From positions 1,178,001-1,242,000 of the forward strand of contig NZ_VLNV01000001.1 in assembly GCF_009765215.1 (NCBI RefSeq): a DNA stretch of 64,000 nt, read 5' to 3'. This document shows positions 34,358 to 43,537 of this stretch, one piece after another. The translations under genes and the position numbers were made by a program. Positions within the stretch are counted from its first letter, which is position 1; each line of letters begins with the position of its first letter. Below the pieces are notes generated by a model. The model worked only from the letters and a program-made list of their open reading frames with translations. It searched no databases and was not told where the DNA came from. The stretch comes from Lysobacter prati (GTDB lineage: Bacteria; Pseudomonadota; Gammaproteobacteria; Xanthomonadales; Xanthomonadaceae).

Positions 34358-37192
34358 TTAGAACCGGTACGCGGTGCTCAGCAGGTAATAGCGACCACGC
34401 GGGTCGTCGTAGGCGATGTCGTAGCCGAGCTTGTCGGGGTCGTAGTTGACTGGCTGGTGGTCGGCCAGGTTGTTGATGTTGAGCGAGAACCGCCAGCCGG
34501 CACGCCCGACATAGGCCAGGTAGAGGTCGGCCGAGGTCCAGGCGGGCGTGCGGCATTTGCGCACGCTTGCGTTGAGCCGCGGGCAGGGTTCGCCCGGTGC
34601 CGCAACGTCCGATGGCCCGAGCTCGTGAACATTCATTGCCGCGATCCAGTTGCCGACGGTCCACTCCACGCCGGCCAGCACCGAGCGCTTGGGCGTGCCG
34701 TGGCCGGCGTAGTCGAGCTCCGGACTGGCGGTATTGGCTTGGCGCCGAAGGTGGTCGAGGTAGCTCGCTGCCAGGCGCAGGATCCAGCTGCCGTTGTCGT
34801 CGGTGGCGATGCGGTATTCGGACTGGAGCTCCCAGCCGTCCACTTCGGTGCGCCCGACGTTGGTGAAATAGTCATTGATCGCATACAACCCACCCTGCTC
34901 GTCGCGCACCAGCGCATCGGCGAAGGCCGCCGGATTGGCCAGCGCGTTCGTGCTGAGGATCTCGTTGCGACGCAGGATGTGGAAGCGGTCGAGGCTGATG
35001 TCGAAGACGCTCGTCGGCGCCCACACCAGGCCGAGGATGTAGCTGCGCGACGTTTCCGGCTGCAGGTCCGGATTCTCCTTCCCGCCGAGCGAGACCAGGC
35101 AATAGATCACGCCATCATCGGCCTGGATCGGCAGCTGACAGGGCGCCAGCGCGTCGGTCATCTCCACGATATCGACCGAATCGGAGACCGTCGGGCGACG
35201 CAGCTCGAACAATGTCGGCGCGCGATAGCCGGAGGCGGCCGTACCGCGCAGCGTCAGCGACGACGACAGCTTCCACTTCAGGCCGAGCATCGGCGAGGAC
35301 TTGCTGCCATAGCCCTGGCGATGATCGATCCGCCATGCCAGGTCGGCATTGAGCCAGGTCGTCACCGGCATGCTCAGCTCAGCGTAGACCGCCGAGCTGT
35401 AGCGATGCTCGTCGATGTCGATCTTCTGCGCGCCAAGGGCGATATCGCCGGCAATCATCAACGGGTCGGGGCGATTGTCCAGCGCGTCGCGATTCCACTC
35501 CATGCCGACCGCGGCCTGGGTTTCCCCGCCCGGCAATGAAAACCAGGGCCCGTTGGCGCTGAAAGCAAGCTGGTCGAACTGCGCATCGCCCTGCGCCTGC
35601 ACGCGCGGCGACAGCTCGGTCAGTAGCTCCGGCGCGTTGCTGCCGTTAAACCGGTAGCTCACATCATCGATCGCACGCTGCAGGACGCTGTTGCTCACCA
35701 GCCCGTCGATGGAGTTGTCGACGTCATTGCGGTGATGGGCGAGATCCAGGCCCCAATGCCACTCGCCGCGATAGCCATCCAGGCCCAGCATGAGGTCACC
35801 GCTGCGCGCGGTGCTGCGGCTGCGCACCGACCCGATGTCGAAGAAGGCGTAGTTGAGGACGGTGGCGTTGCCCTGGAACCAGTCGTCGGGGTGGTCAAAC
35901 GGCAGGAAGACGGCGGCATGGAACGGCGCTCCCTGCAGTCGCTGCTGGACCTGGCTCAAGCGCAACGAAGCGCTGAGCTCGACGCTGTCGCCCAGCGGCT
36001 GCCGGACCTGTCCATAGATCGCGGTGCTCTCCAGCTCCGGTTGCAGCGTGACGTAGCGCGGTTTGTCCAGATGGCACTCGCCGGCGGCGTCGCGAATCCG
36101 GTCCGGGCAGGCCCAGTGTTCCAGGCCTTCGGCGCTGAAGTAGGCCAGCGGGACGCGCTGGTCGCGCAGGCCCAGGCGGCGCAGGTCAGCGCTGCGCCAG
36201 GCGCGGTCCTCGCCGAGGAGCGCGTCGCGGTGCAGGTAATCGGCGCTGATCGACCAGCTGCCGCCGTCATCGGCGACCTGGCCATAGTTGAAGGAGAATC
36301 GTCGCTGCTCGGCATCGCCGCGCTCGGACAATCCGTAGCGAACGACCGCTTCGCCACCGACCTGGCCTTTGCGCAGGATGATGTTGACCACGCCTGCCAT
36401 GGCGTCGGCGCCGTAGATGGCCGAGGCGCCGCCGCGGATGATCTCGATGCGCTCGACCATGCTCAACGGAATGCCATTGAGGTCGGTCAGTCCGCCCAGG
36501 TCGGCCGACGCCAACCCGTAGTTGGCCATGCGTCGACCGTCGAGCAGGAACAACGTCGCGCGCGGTCCCAGACCGTACAGACTGGTCGTGGCCGCGGCGG
36601 CGAATGGCTGCTGCGATTGGAAACCGCCGTCGGTCGCTACGTCGACCGGATGGTGGCTGACCATGCCGGGCTGGTAGCTCAGCAATTCGAACAGTGTCTG
36701 GTAGCCACTGGCTTCGATCTGGGCGCGGGTGATGCGGGTCAGCGGCACCGCAGTGACCACATCGAGGCTTGAGCGCGGAATGTGCGTGCCGGTGACCTGC
36801 ACAGTGTCCAGTTCGGTGGGGGCATCGCCTCGCGCCGGCTGCGACCCGGACGCAATGCTCGTCGACGCGCCGTCCGCCTCGATCAGGAAGGTGTTGGCGT
36901 TGACCTGCACTGCACGCAGGCCGGTGCCCTGCAACAGCAGCTCCAGCGCCCGCTCGGGTGGCATGCGTACCTGCAGGCCGGGGGCGCGCCGACCTTCCAC
37001 CAGACCGGGGGCATAGAGGATCTGGGTATGGGTCTGCGTCGCCAGCGCCTGCAGCGCGCGATCGAGTTTGCCGGCCGGGACAACCACGCGCACTGGCGCT
37101 GCGACCTCTTCGGCCGCGGAACAGACAGCCGCCAGGCAGCCCCATGACAGTGCGCCGACGATGGCAAGGGTGAAACTGTACGACCTGACCAT
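34358..37192 (-). CDS. TonB-dependent outer-membrane receptor with signalling (STN) domain
   Basis: 944-residue FecA/FpvA-like transducer. A signal peptide (FTLAIVGALSWGCLAAVCSA) leads into an STN domain at about 30-105 (VVVPAGKLDRALQALATQTH and VRMPPERALELLLQGTGL). The STN domain contacts the anti-sigma FecR protein. A TonB-box-like ELDTVQVTG follows, then a plug (GGASAIYGADAMAGVVNIIL) and a 22-strand barrel ending in YYLLSTAYRF. FecR and an ECF sigma factor lie upstream on the same strand, so ligand binding outside should switch on this transporter. No siderophore or substrate gene adjoins, so the ligand is unknown. Its stop overlaps a T-run at 34353-34359. Confidence 0.93.
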   Translation of the reverse strand: MVRSYSFTLAIVGALSWGCLAAVCSAAEEVAAPVRVVVPAGKLDRALQALATQTHTQILYAPGLVEGRRAPGLQVRMPPERALELLLQGTGLRAVQVNANTFLIEADGASTSIASGSQPARGDAPTELDTVQVTGTHIPRSSLDVVTAVPLTRITRAQIEASGYQTLFELLSYQPGMVSHHPVDVATDGGFQSQQPFAAAATTSLYGLGPRATLFLLDGRRMANYGLASADLGGLTDLNGIPLSMVERIEIIRGGASAIYGADAMAGVVNIILRKGQVGGEAVVRYGLSERGDAEQRRFSFNYGQVADDGGSWSISADYLHRDALLGEDRAWRSADLRRLGLRDQRVPLAYFSAEGLEHWACPDRIRDAAGECHLDKPRYVTLQPELESTAIYGQVRQPLGDSVELSASLRLSQVQQRLQGAPFHAAVFLPFDHPDDWFQGNATVLNYAFFDIGSVRSRSTARSGDLMLGLDGYRGEWHWGLDLAHHRNDVDNSIDGLVSNSVLQRAIDDVSYRFNGSNAPELLTELSPRVQAQGDAQFDQLAFSANGPWFSLPGGETQAAVGMEWNRDALDNRPDPLMIAGDIALGAQKIDIDEHRYSSAVYAELSMPVTTWLNADLAWRIDHRQGYGSKSSPMLGLKWKLSSSLTLRGTAASGYRAPTLFELRRPTVSDSVDIVEMTDALAPCQLPIQADDGVIYCLVSLGGKENPDLQPETSRSYILGLVWAPTSVFDISLDRFHILRRNEILSTNALANPAAFADALVRDEQGGLYAINDYFTNVGRTEVDGWELQSEYRIATDDNGSWILRLAASYLDHLRRQANTASPELDYAGHGTPKRSVLAGVEWTVGNWIAAMNVHELGPSDVAAPGEPCPRLNASVRKCRTPAWTSADLYLAYVGRAGWRFSLNINNLADHQPVNYDPDKLGYDIAYDDPRGRYYLLSTAYRF

Positions 37193-37318
37193 TCGTCCGG
37201 TGAACGGGCTGCCCTGGGACGCACCTTACGGGAGGCCGACGGGGGTAGCAATGCGTTCGCCCGCGGCGCCTGCGTCGCGCCCGCTTCGAAGGCGCGAGCA
37301 GCTGGTACGCGCCCGGCG

Positions 37319-38314
37319 TTACTGCGTCGAACGGGAGAGGACGATCTCTTCAGTGCCCGCACGCTGCGCGCGCAGCGACCAGCCGCGTTCCAGCGCCGCC
37401 ACCAGCGCTTCCTGGTCTCCGGCATGGAACACGCCACTGACCTGCAACGAGCCCAGTGCCGGGTCGTCGAGTCGCAGCTGCACCTGCGAATAGCGATTCA
37501 TCTCGACCAGCAACTCATCGAGTCGTCGCTGACGGAATACCAGATCTCCCTGCGGCCAGGCATGCGCCGCAGCCAGGTCGAGCGGTTGCTTCGTGCCAAT
37601 CGCGCCGTTGCCATCGATGTCGATCTGTTCGCCCGGTGCCAGTTCGCTGCGGCGAACACCAGCGCCGGTTCCGACCGATACATCGACACGCCCCTCCAGC
37701 AGCCCGACGTTGACCTGCCCGTCAATCCGGCTGACCTGGAAGGTCGTGCCGATGTCGCGCACGGTGCCGGGGCCGGCCTTGACGAGGAAGGGCCGGTCCG
37801 GGTCGGCCGCGACCACGAACTGGGCGCGACCGCGCTCGAGTTCGATCAGTCGTTGGCGGCCATCGAAGCGGGTCGTGATTTCCGAGCCCGTGTCCAGGCG
37901 CAGCACGGTGCCGTCGACGAGGGTGACCTCGCGCTGCTCGCCCTGGGCCGTCATGAACTGTTGGGCGACCGCCTTTTCTGCCGGACGCGGCCAGAGGGTG
38001 GCGGCGGCCACCGCGATGACCAGGACGGCTGCGGCGGCGGATGGCTGCCACGACCGCCAGTTGTGCTGCCCTCCGGCGGGTTTGCGCCGGGCCGACTGGG
38101 CGGCAGCACGCAGAAGGTCGTCCGAGCCCAGGCCCGCCGCCAGGGCATGGATCCGCTCGGCGTCGAGGTAGGCGGTGATGTTGTCGGGCGACTGCGCCAG
38201 CCAGTCTTCGAATGCGGCGCGTTCCTGCGGTTCGCATTCGGGTGACATGAGCCGCGCCAGCCAGGCCTCTGCCTGACTTACACCGGTGTCATGGTCCAAC
38301 ATCCCTGTGCTCAT
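37319..38314 (-). CDS. fecR: FecR-like transmembrane anti-sigma regulator
   Basis: 331-residue inner-membrane signal relay. The cytoplasmic N-terminus (SQAEAWLARLMSPECEPQER, FEDWLAQSPDN) is the DUF4880-type sigma-binding part. One membrane helix lies near 93-108 (SAAAAVLVIAVAAATLW). A periplasmic FecR domain follows (TAQGEQREVTLVDGTVLRLD, RGRAQFVVAADPDRPF). A C-terminal STN-like segment (RRLDELLVEMNRYS) should meet the receptor's STN domain. Its start overlaps the sigma-factor stop by 4 bp and the receptor gene follows after 126 bp. Confidence 0.92.
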   Translation of the reverse strand: MSTGMLDHDTGVSQAEAWLARLMSPECEPQERAAFEDWLAQSPDNITAYLDAERIHALAAGLGSDDLLRAAAQSARRKPAGGQHNWRSWQPSAAAAVLVIAVAAATLWPRPAEKAVAQQFMTAQGEQREVTLVDGTVLRLDTGSEITTRFDGRQRLIELERGRAQFVVAADPDRPFLVKAGPGTVRDIGTTFQVSRIDGQVNVGLLEGRVDVSVGTGAGVRRSELAPGEQIDIDGNGAIGTKQPLDLAAAHAWPQGDLVFRQRRLDELLVEMNRYSQVQLRLDDPALGSLQVSGVFHAGDQEALVAALERGWSLRAQRAGTEEIVLSRSTQ

Positions 38315-38898
38315 GATTGGTCCTCGCGGCTGATACCGCTTTGCTTCAGCTTCAGCCGCAATAGTCCCAGCGCCTTGCCGATGTGCTTCTCCACGGCCTT
38401 CACCGAAATTCCGCAGTGGCCTGCGATCTGGCTGTAGCTCATGCCTTCGATCCGGTTGAGAAGGTAAACCTGCCGGCAGCGCTCGGGCATCTGCAGGATC
38501 GTCGTACGCACCAGCGCCAACTCCTGCTCGTGGGCGATACGTTGATCGTGGCTGGGCTCCGACGAGGCCAGGCCGAGGAAATCCTGGTCGAGGCTGACAT
38601 GCGCCGACGCCTGCCGGGTCGAGTCGCGGCGGCCGCGATCGTTGAGCACGTTCAGGGCGATGCGATACATCAGTGGGCGTAACTGGTCCGCCGGCTGGGC
38701 GCGGTAACGCATCAGGCGGACCATCGCCTCCTGGGCGATGTCCTTGGCGTCCTCATCACCGGCGCGTCGCGCCAGGAACGCGATCAACGGCACCTGATGT
38801 TCGCGCAGGAACTGGTCGAAGCCGTCGCCGTCCGCGGCCGGCGGGGCGGTGACGTGTTCCTCTTCTCGCGGTGGGGACGGCACCATCGCCTCGGCCAT
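38311..38898 (-). CDS. ECF-family RNA polymerase sigma factor (FecI-like)
   Basis: 195-residue extracytoplasmic-function sigma factor. Region 2 is GDEDAKDIAQEAMVRLMRY and region 4 is MPERCRQVYLLNRIEGMSYS followed by QIAGHCGISVKAVEKHIGKALG, typical FecI-type. The frame is open much farther upstream, but that part is Arg/Pro/Ser-rich and unlike the family. I choose the ATG at 38898, with GGGG about 10 bases before it; ATG 38925 or GTG 38910 are alternatives. The stop overlaps fecR (ATGA), so sigma, anti-sigma and receptor form one signalling unit. Confidence 0.88.
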   Translation of the reverse strand: MAEAMVPSPPREEEHVTAPPAADGDGFDQFLREHQVPLIAFLARRAGDEDAKDIAQEAMVRLMRYRAQPADQLRPLMYRIALNVLNDRGRRDSTRQASAHVSLDQDFLGLASSEPSHDQRIAHEQELALVRTTILQMPERCRQVYLLNRIEGMSYSQIAGHCGISVKAVEKHIGKALGLLRLKLKQSGISREDQS

Positions 38899-39415
38899 TG
38901 CGTCGTTCACCCCGCCACGCGGCATGCGCCACCGGAACAGCAGCAGTTCCGGATCGCGGCGGAGGTGGGGCGAACGTTCGTGCGCATGACAGGGATGGCT
39001 GGCTCCGGTGCGGAAGGGTCGACCGCGAACGCGCAATTTGTAGCATGCGCCCGGCTGGACCGGCATGGTCGTCCGCGTTGCGGATCTGCCCGACCCTGGT
39101 GCGGCTGGCGTGGACTGTGGCGTTCCCATGCCCTCAACAACGCAGCGGCCGCAGCGACACCCCACCCGGGCTGGCTGCGATCATTCAGTTCCCGACCGAG
39201 ATCACGGATTGCCAGCTCGATGTGGCCAGAACGCGGCTGCCCTGACCGCGAATCAATTGTCAGCCGCGGTTGCTTGCCCGATGTACCGCACCATGAAGCG
39301 CGCTTCGGACCGGTCGACCACTGCTCGTTGAACCAAGTGCCTCCCGCGCCCTCACGGAGGGTCGCCCCGCCGATCCCGTACAATCTCGCTGTTTGCTCAC
39401 CCCAACGAGGTCACC
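38899..39415. other. Divergent control region between the sigma factor and pyrH
   Basis: 517 bp without a credible gene. TACAAT at 39379-39384 is a probable -10 for pyrH (start about 39391). The sigma-factor promoter must also lie here but is not evident; no iron-box palindrome stands out by eye. Confidence 0.5.
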
Positions 39416-40141
39416 ATGTCCCAGCTCGCCTATCGCCGTGTCCTGCTCAAACTGTCTGGCGAGGCGTTGATGGGAGACGAGGACTACGGCATCGACCCGA
39501 AGATGATCAGCCGGCTGGCCCGCGAGGTCATCGAGGCCCAGCAGGCCGGGGCCGAAGTGGCGCTGGTGATCGGCGGCGGCAACATCTTCCGCGGCGCCGG
39601 CCTGGCCGCAGGCGGCATGGACCGGGTCACCGGTGACCAGATGGGCATGCTCGCCACCGTCATCAACGCCCTGGCCATGCAGGACGCGCTGGAGAAACTC
39701 GGCGCCAAGTGCCGGGTGATGAGCGCGATCAAGATCAACGACGTGTGCGAGGACTACATCCGCCGCCGCGCCATCCGACACATGGAAAAGGGCCGCCTGG
39801 CGATCTTCGCCGCCGGCACCGGCAACCCGTTCTTCACCACCGACTCCGGCGCCGCCCTGCGTGCGATCGAGATCGGCGCCGACCTGCTGCTGAAGGCAAC
39901 CAAGGTCGATGGTGTCTACGACAAGGATCCGAAGAAGCACACCGACGCGGTCCGCTACGACAAGCTGACCTACGACGACGTGATCGCACGCAACCTGCAG
40001 GTGATGGACACGGCTGCCTTCGCCCTGTGCCGCGACAGCGACCTGCCGCTGCGCATCTTCGACATGGGCCAGCCGGGCACGCTGCTGAAGATCCTGCACG
40101 GCGAGAACATCGGCACGCTGGTGCAGGGCCGCAAGGCCTGA
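39416..40141 (+). CDS. pyrH: UMP kinase
   Basis: Hexameric amino-acid-kinase-fold enzyme making UDP from UMP. The 241 residues contain [32 protein letters not shown], the [20 protein letters not shown] block and [24 protein letters not shown] lies before the ATG. Normally part of the tsf-pyrH-frr series; here the FecI/FecR/receptor locus separates it from tsf and a metal transporter separates it from frr. Confidence 0.97.
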   Translation: MSQLAYRRVLLKLSGEALMGDEDYGIDPKMISRLAREVIEAQQAGAEVALVIGGGNIFRGAGLAAGGMDRVTGDQMGMLATVINALAMQDALEKLGAKCRVMSAIKINDVCEDYIRRRAIRHMEKGRLAIFAAGTGNPFFTTDSGAALRAIEIGADLLLKATKVDGVYDKDPKKHTDAVRYDKLTYDDVIARNLQVMDTAAFALCRDSDLPLRIFDMGQPGTLLKILHGENIGTLVQGRKA

Positions 40142-40217
40142 GCGCGGTGGGCTGAAGGCAGCAGACCGCCTGTACGTGTAATAGAGTCCGCCGCCGTCCC
40201 CATGCCACCATGCCGGC

Positions 40218-41171
40218 ATGGGCCACGGACACCACCATCACGCCGCCAACGCGACGCGCGCATTCGCCGCCGTCACGCTGATCAACCTTGCCTACACGGT
40301 GATCGAGGCCGGCTACGGCTTCGCCACCAATTCGCTGGCGCTGCTGTCCGATGCGCTGCACAACCTCGGTGACGTGCTCGGGCTGGGCCTGGCCTGGGGC
40401 GCTGCGGTCCTGGCCAAGCGCGCACCGACCGACCGGCACACCTACGGCTGGCGCCGCGCCACCCTGCTCTCGCCGCTGGCCAATGCCTTGCTGCTGGTGG
40501 CGTTCTCCGGCGCCCTGGCCTGGGAAGCGGTGAGGCGATTCAACGCGCCGCCGGAAATCCCCGCCTTGCCGGTGATGCTGGTCGCCGCGCTCGGCATCGC
40601 AGTCAACCTCGGCGCGGCCTGGCTGGTGCGCGACGGCCACGACCACGACCTCAATCGCCGTGGCGCGTTCCTCCATCTGATCGCCGACGCCGCGGTGTCG
40701 CTGGCCGCGGTGCTGGCCGGCGCCGGCATGTGGTGGCTGGACTGGGCCTGGCTCGATCCGGCCATTGCGGTGCTGATCGGCGCGGTCGTGGCGATCGGCG
40801 CCTTCGGTCTGCTGCGCGATGCCTTCAATGCCGCCATGGACGCGGTGCCGTCGAGTATCGACCGCGCCAAAGTGCAGGACTTCCTGGCCACACGGCCCGG
40901 AGTGCAGGCGGTTCACCACCTGCACATCTGGTCCCTGGGCGCGGGCGAGATCGCGATGACCGCGCATCTGGTCCGCCCCGACCAGGGCGATCACGACGAG
41001 TTCATCGACCGGCTGAACCGTGAGCTCGACGAACGCTACGGCATCAACCACCCGACCCTTCAGGTAGAGCTGGGCCGGGCCTGCGAGCACGATCGCCACG
41101 ACCGGGCGCCGCACGGCCACACGCATGGCCACGCGCACGACCACGTCCACGGGGACGAGCACGACCACTAG
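40218..41171 (+). CDS. Cation diffusion facilitator (CzcD/ZitB-like) efflux protein
   Basis: 317-residue inner-membrane Zn/Co/Cd-proton antiporter of the CDF family. It has a His-rich N-terminus (GHGHHHH) and six membrane helices with metal-site residues in NSLALLSDALHNLGDVLGL and LHLIADAAVSLAAVLAG. The cytoplasmic C-terminal domain (VQAVHHLHIWSLGAGEIAMTAHL) is followed by an unusually His-rich tail (HGHTHGHAHDHVHGDEHDH). It sits between pyrH and frr, an uncommon insertion. No Shine-Dalgarno is evident at the ATG (40218). Zinc is the likeliest ion, by family and His content. Confidence 0.92.
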   Translation: MGHGHHHHAANATRAFAAVTLINLAYTVIEAGYGFATNSLALLSDALHNLGDVLGLGLAWGAAVLAKRAPTDRHTYGWRRATLLSPLANALLLVAFSGALAWEAVRRFNAPPEIPALPVMLVAALGIAVNLGAAWLVRDGHDHDLNRRGAFLHLIADAAVSLAAVLAGAGMWWLDWAWLDPAIAVLIGAVVAIGAFGLLRDAFNAAMDAVPSSIDRAKVQDFLATRPGVQAVHHLHIWSLGAGEIAMTAHLVRPDQGDHDEFIDRLNRELDERYGINHPTLQVELGRACEHDRHDRAPHGHTHGHAHDHVHGDEHDH

Positions 41172-41288
41172 CGCCGGGCGACCACTGGCGGCGGGCGATC
41201 AACAGACGCGGGGACCCTCCCACCGGCTCCTGCCGTCCTTGCGCGCCCCCAAGCGACCCGTCGGGTCGCTGGAGGGGCCCCGGCTGGC

Positions 41289-41294
41289 TATAAT
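41289..41294 (+). promoter_or_regulatory. -10 element upstream of frr
   Basis: TATAAT, a perfect consensus, 34 bp before the frr ATG; the -35 (GTCGCT near 41265) is weak. It suggests frr-uppS-cdsA and onward have their own promoter after the inserted efflux gene. Confidence 0.65.
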
Positions 41295-41327
41295 CCCGCG
41301 ATTACCGCTAATGGAACGGAGCCGGCG

Positions 41328-41885
41328 ATGCTCAACGAGATCAAGAAAGATGCCCAGAACCGCATGGCCAAGAGCGTCGAAGCATTTCGCCACACCCTGA
41401 TCAAGATCCGCACCGGCCGTGCCTCGACCGCGCTGGTGGACCACCTGAAGGTCAATTACTACGGTTCCGACATGCCGTTGTCGCAGGTCGCCTCGGTCCA
41501 GGTCTCCGACGCGCGCTCGCTGCTCATCACGCCGTGGGAAAAGCAGATGGTCGGCCCCGTCGAGAAGGCGATCCTCGCCTCCGACCTGGGTCTGACCCCG
41601 AACACCGCCGGCACCGTGATCCGCCTCAACCTGCCCGCCCTCACCGAGGACCGCCGCAAGGAACTGTCCAAGCTCGTGCATTCCGAGAGCGAGGACGCCA
41701 AGGTCGCCATCCGCAACATTCGCCGCGATGCCAACCACCAGGTCAAGGAACTGCTGAAGGAAAAGCAGATCACCGAAGACGAAGTCAGCCGCTCCGAGAT
41801 CGAGATCCAGAAGATCACCGACGCCGCCATCAAGGACGTCGATGAGGTGGTCAAGGCCAAAGAGCAAGAACTTATGGCGGTTTGA
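41328..41885 (+). CDS. frr: Ribosome recycling factor
   Basis: Splits post-termination ribosomes with EF-G. The 185 residues include LIKIRTGRASTALVDHLKVN and YYGSDMPLSQVASVQVSDAR, and the coiled-coil arm DANHQVKELLKEKQITEDEV. Length is exactly the family's. AACGGAG precedes the ATG. uppS follows 19 bp after the stop. Confidence 0.97.
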   Translation: MLNEIKKDAQNRMAKSVEAFRHTLIKIRTGRASTALVDHLKVNYYGSDMPLSQVASVQVSDARSLLITPWEKQMVGPVEKAILASDLGLTPNTAGTVIRLNLPALTEDRRKELSKLVHSESEDAKVAIRNIRRDANHQVKELLKEKQITEDEVSRSEIEIQKITDAAIKDVDEVVKAKEQELMAV

Positions 41886-41904
41886 CGGGTCTACCCGTCC
41901 CGTC

Positions 41905-42687
41905 ATGTCTTCAGAACCTGCCATCGCCGCCGCGCGTGTCCCGCGCCACCTTGCCGTCATCATGGACGGCAACGGTCGCTGGGCCGAGCGCCGCCGACGC
42001 CCGCGTGTCATCGGCCATCGCGCCGGTGCGCGCGCGGTCAACGTCTGCATCGACTTCTGCCTGGAACAGGGCATCGAGGCGCTGACCCTGTTCGCCTTCT
42101 CCAGCGAGAACTGGGGCCGGCCGGAAGAGGAAGTCGGCGCACTGATGAAGCTGTTCCTGGGCGCACTGGAACGCGAAGTCGACGAACTCGACCGGCGCGG
42201 CGTGCGCATCCGCTTCATCGGCGAGCGCGAACGCTTCGCCGAAGCCATCGGCAAGCAGATGGCCTCGGCCGAAGACCGCACCCGCGCCAACACCCGCCTG
42301 CACCTGACCATCGCCGCCAGTTACGGCGGACGCTGGGACATCGCCCAGGCCGCCCGCTCGCTGGCGCAGGACGTCGCTGCCGGCCGACTCGCGGCAGAAG
42401 ACATCGACGAATACACCCTGGGCGCCCGCACCTGCCTGGCTGAGCTGCCGCCCCCGGACCTGTTCATCCGCACCGGTGGCGAAACCCGCATCAGCAATTT
42501 CCTGCTGTGGCAGTTGGCCTATACCGAACTGTGGTTCACCGACCTGTTGTGGCCTGAATTGGATGCGGCGACACTGCAGCGCGCCATGGACGACTACGCC
42601 GGCCGCCAGCGCCGCTTCGGCCTGACCGGTGCGCAGGTCGCGCCGGCGCCGGACCGGTTGCCCGCCACCAAAGAGATTTCCGAATGA
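41905..42687 (+). CDS. uppS: Undecaprenyl diphosphate synthase
   Basis: cis-Prenyltransferase making the C55 lipid carrier for peptidoglycan and O-antigen. The 260 residues carry the catalytic Asp21 in HLAVIMDGNGRWAERR, then GHRAGARAV, LTLFAFSSENWGRP and the C-terminal LFIRTGGETRISNFLLWQ. The start is ATG 41905. The stop overlaps the cdsA start by 4 bp (ATGA). Confidence 0.96.
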   Translation: MSSEPAIAAARVPRHLAVIMDGNGRWAERRRRPRVIGHRAGARAVNVCIDFCLEQGIEALTLFAFSSENWGRPEEEVGALMKLFLGALEREVDELDRRGVRIRFIGERERFAEAIGKQMASAEDRTRANTRLHLTIAASYGGRWDIAQAARSLAQDVAAGRLAAEDIDEYTLGARTCLAELPPPDLFIRTGGETRISNFLLWQLAYTELWFTDLLWPELDAATLQRAMDDYAGRQRRFGLTGAQVAPAPDRLPATKEISE

Positions 42688-43535
42688 CCCGAACCCGCCT
42701 GCTCGCCGCCCTGGTGATGGCGCCGCTCGCGATTGCCGCGATCCTGCTGCTGCCGACACCGTGGATGGTGGCTCTGGCCGCGGTGCTGTTCCTGGCCGGA
42801 CTGTGGGAATGGTTCGACCTGGCGCAGATCGAGGACACGCTGGCCCGTACCGTGCTGCTGGTCGCCAACCTGGCAGTGATGGTGGCGCTGGTGTGGGCGT
42901 CGCGTTCGAGCGCCGGCTACACGATGGCGCTGTTCCAGCTGGCGAGCATGATCGGCGTGATCTGGTGGCTGCTGGCGCTGCTGTGGCTGGGCCGTTACGA
43001 GTTCGCCAGCGACCACGACACCAACGCACGCGTGTTCAAGCTCGCTGCAGGCGCGTTGAGCATGATTCCGGCCTGGTGCGCCCTGGCCTGGATCCACTCG
43101 ACCCAGCCCAACGGCCACCGCTGGCTGCTGACCGCGCTGGCCATCGTCTGGGCCGCCGACACCGGCGCCTACTTCGCCGGACGTGCCTTTGGCGGACGCC
43201 TGTTCGGTGGCCGCAAGCTGGCGCCGCGGATCAGCCCCAACAAGACCATTGAAGGCCTGCTCGGCGGCGTTGTATCCGGCGTGATCGTGGGCATCGTATT
43301 CGCCCTGTTCGCCGGCGCGACACCTGCGCAACTGCCGGCCGTGGCCGTGGTCGCGCTGCTGGCGGTGTTGTTCTCGGTGGTCGGCGACCTGTTCGAGAGC
43401 CTGCTCAAGCGCCATGTCGGGGTGAAGGATTCGGGCAACCTGATCCCGGGCCACGGCGGCATCCTCGACCGTGTCGACGGCGTGCTGGCAGCGCTGCCCG
43501 TGTTTGCGCTCGGCAAGGCCGTGCTGGGCTTCTGA
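42684..43535 (+). CDS. cdsA: Phosphatidate cytidylyltransferase (CDP-diglyceride synthase)
   Basis: Integral-membrane enzyme converting phosphatidate and CTP to CDP-diacylglycerol. The 283 residues form several membrane helices and end with the CDS signature [33 protein letters not shown] and ISPNKTIEG are also characteristic. Coupled to uppS by an ATGA overlap and 2 bp before dxr. Confidence 0.95.
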   Translation: MTRTRLLAALVMAPLAIAAILLLPTPWMVALAAVLFLAGLWEWFDLAQIEDTLARTVLLVANLAVMVALVWASRSSAGYTMALFQLASMIGVIWWLLALLWLGRYEFASDHDTNARVFKLAAGALSMIPAWCALAWIHSTQPNGHRWLLTALAIVWAADTGAYFAGRAFGGRLFGGRKLAPRISPNKTIEGLLGGVVSGVIVGIVFALFAGATPAQLPAVAVVALLAVLFSVVGDLFESLLKRHVGVKDSGNLIPGHGGILDRVDGVLAALPVFALGKAVLGF

Positions 43536-43537
43536 GC

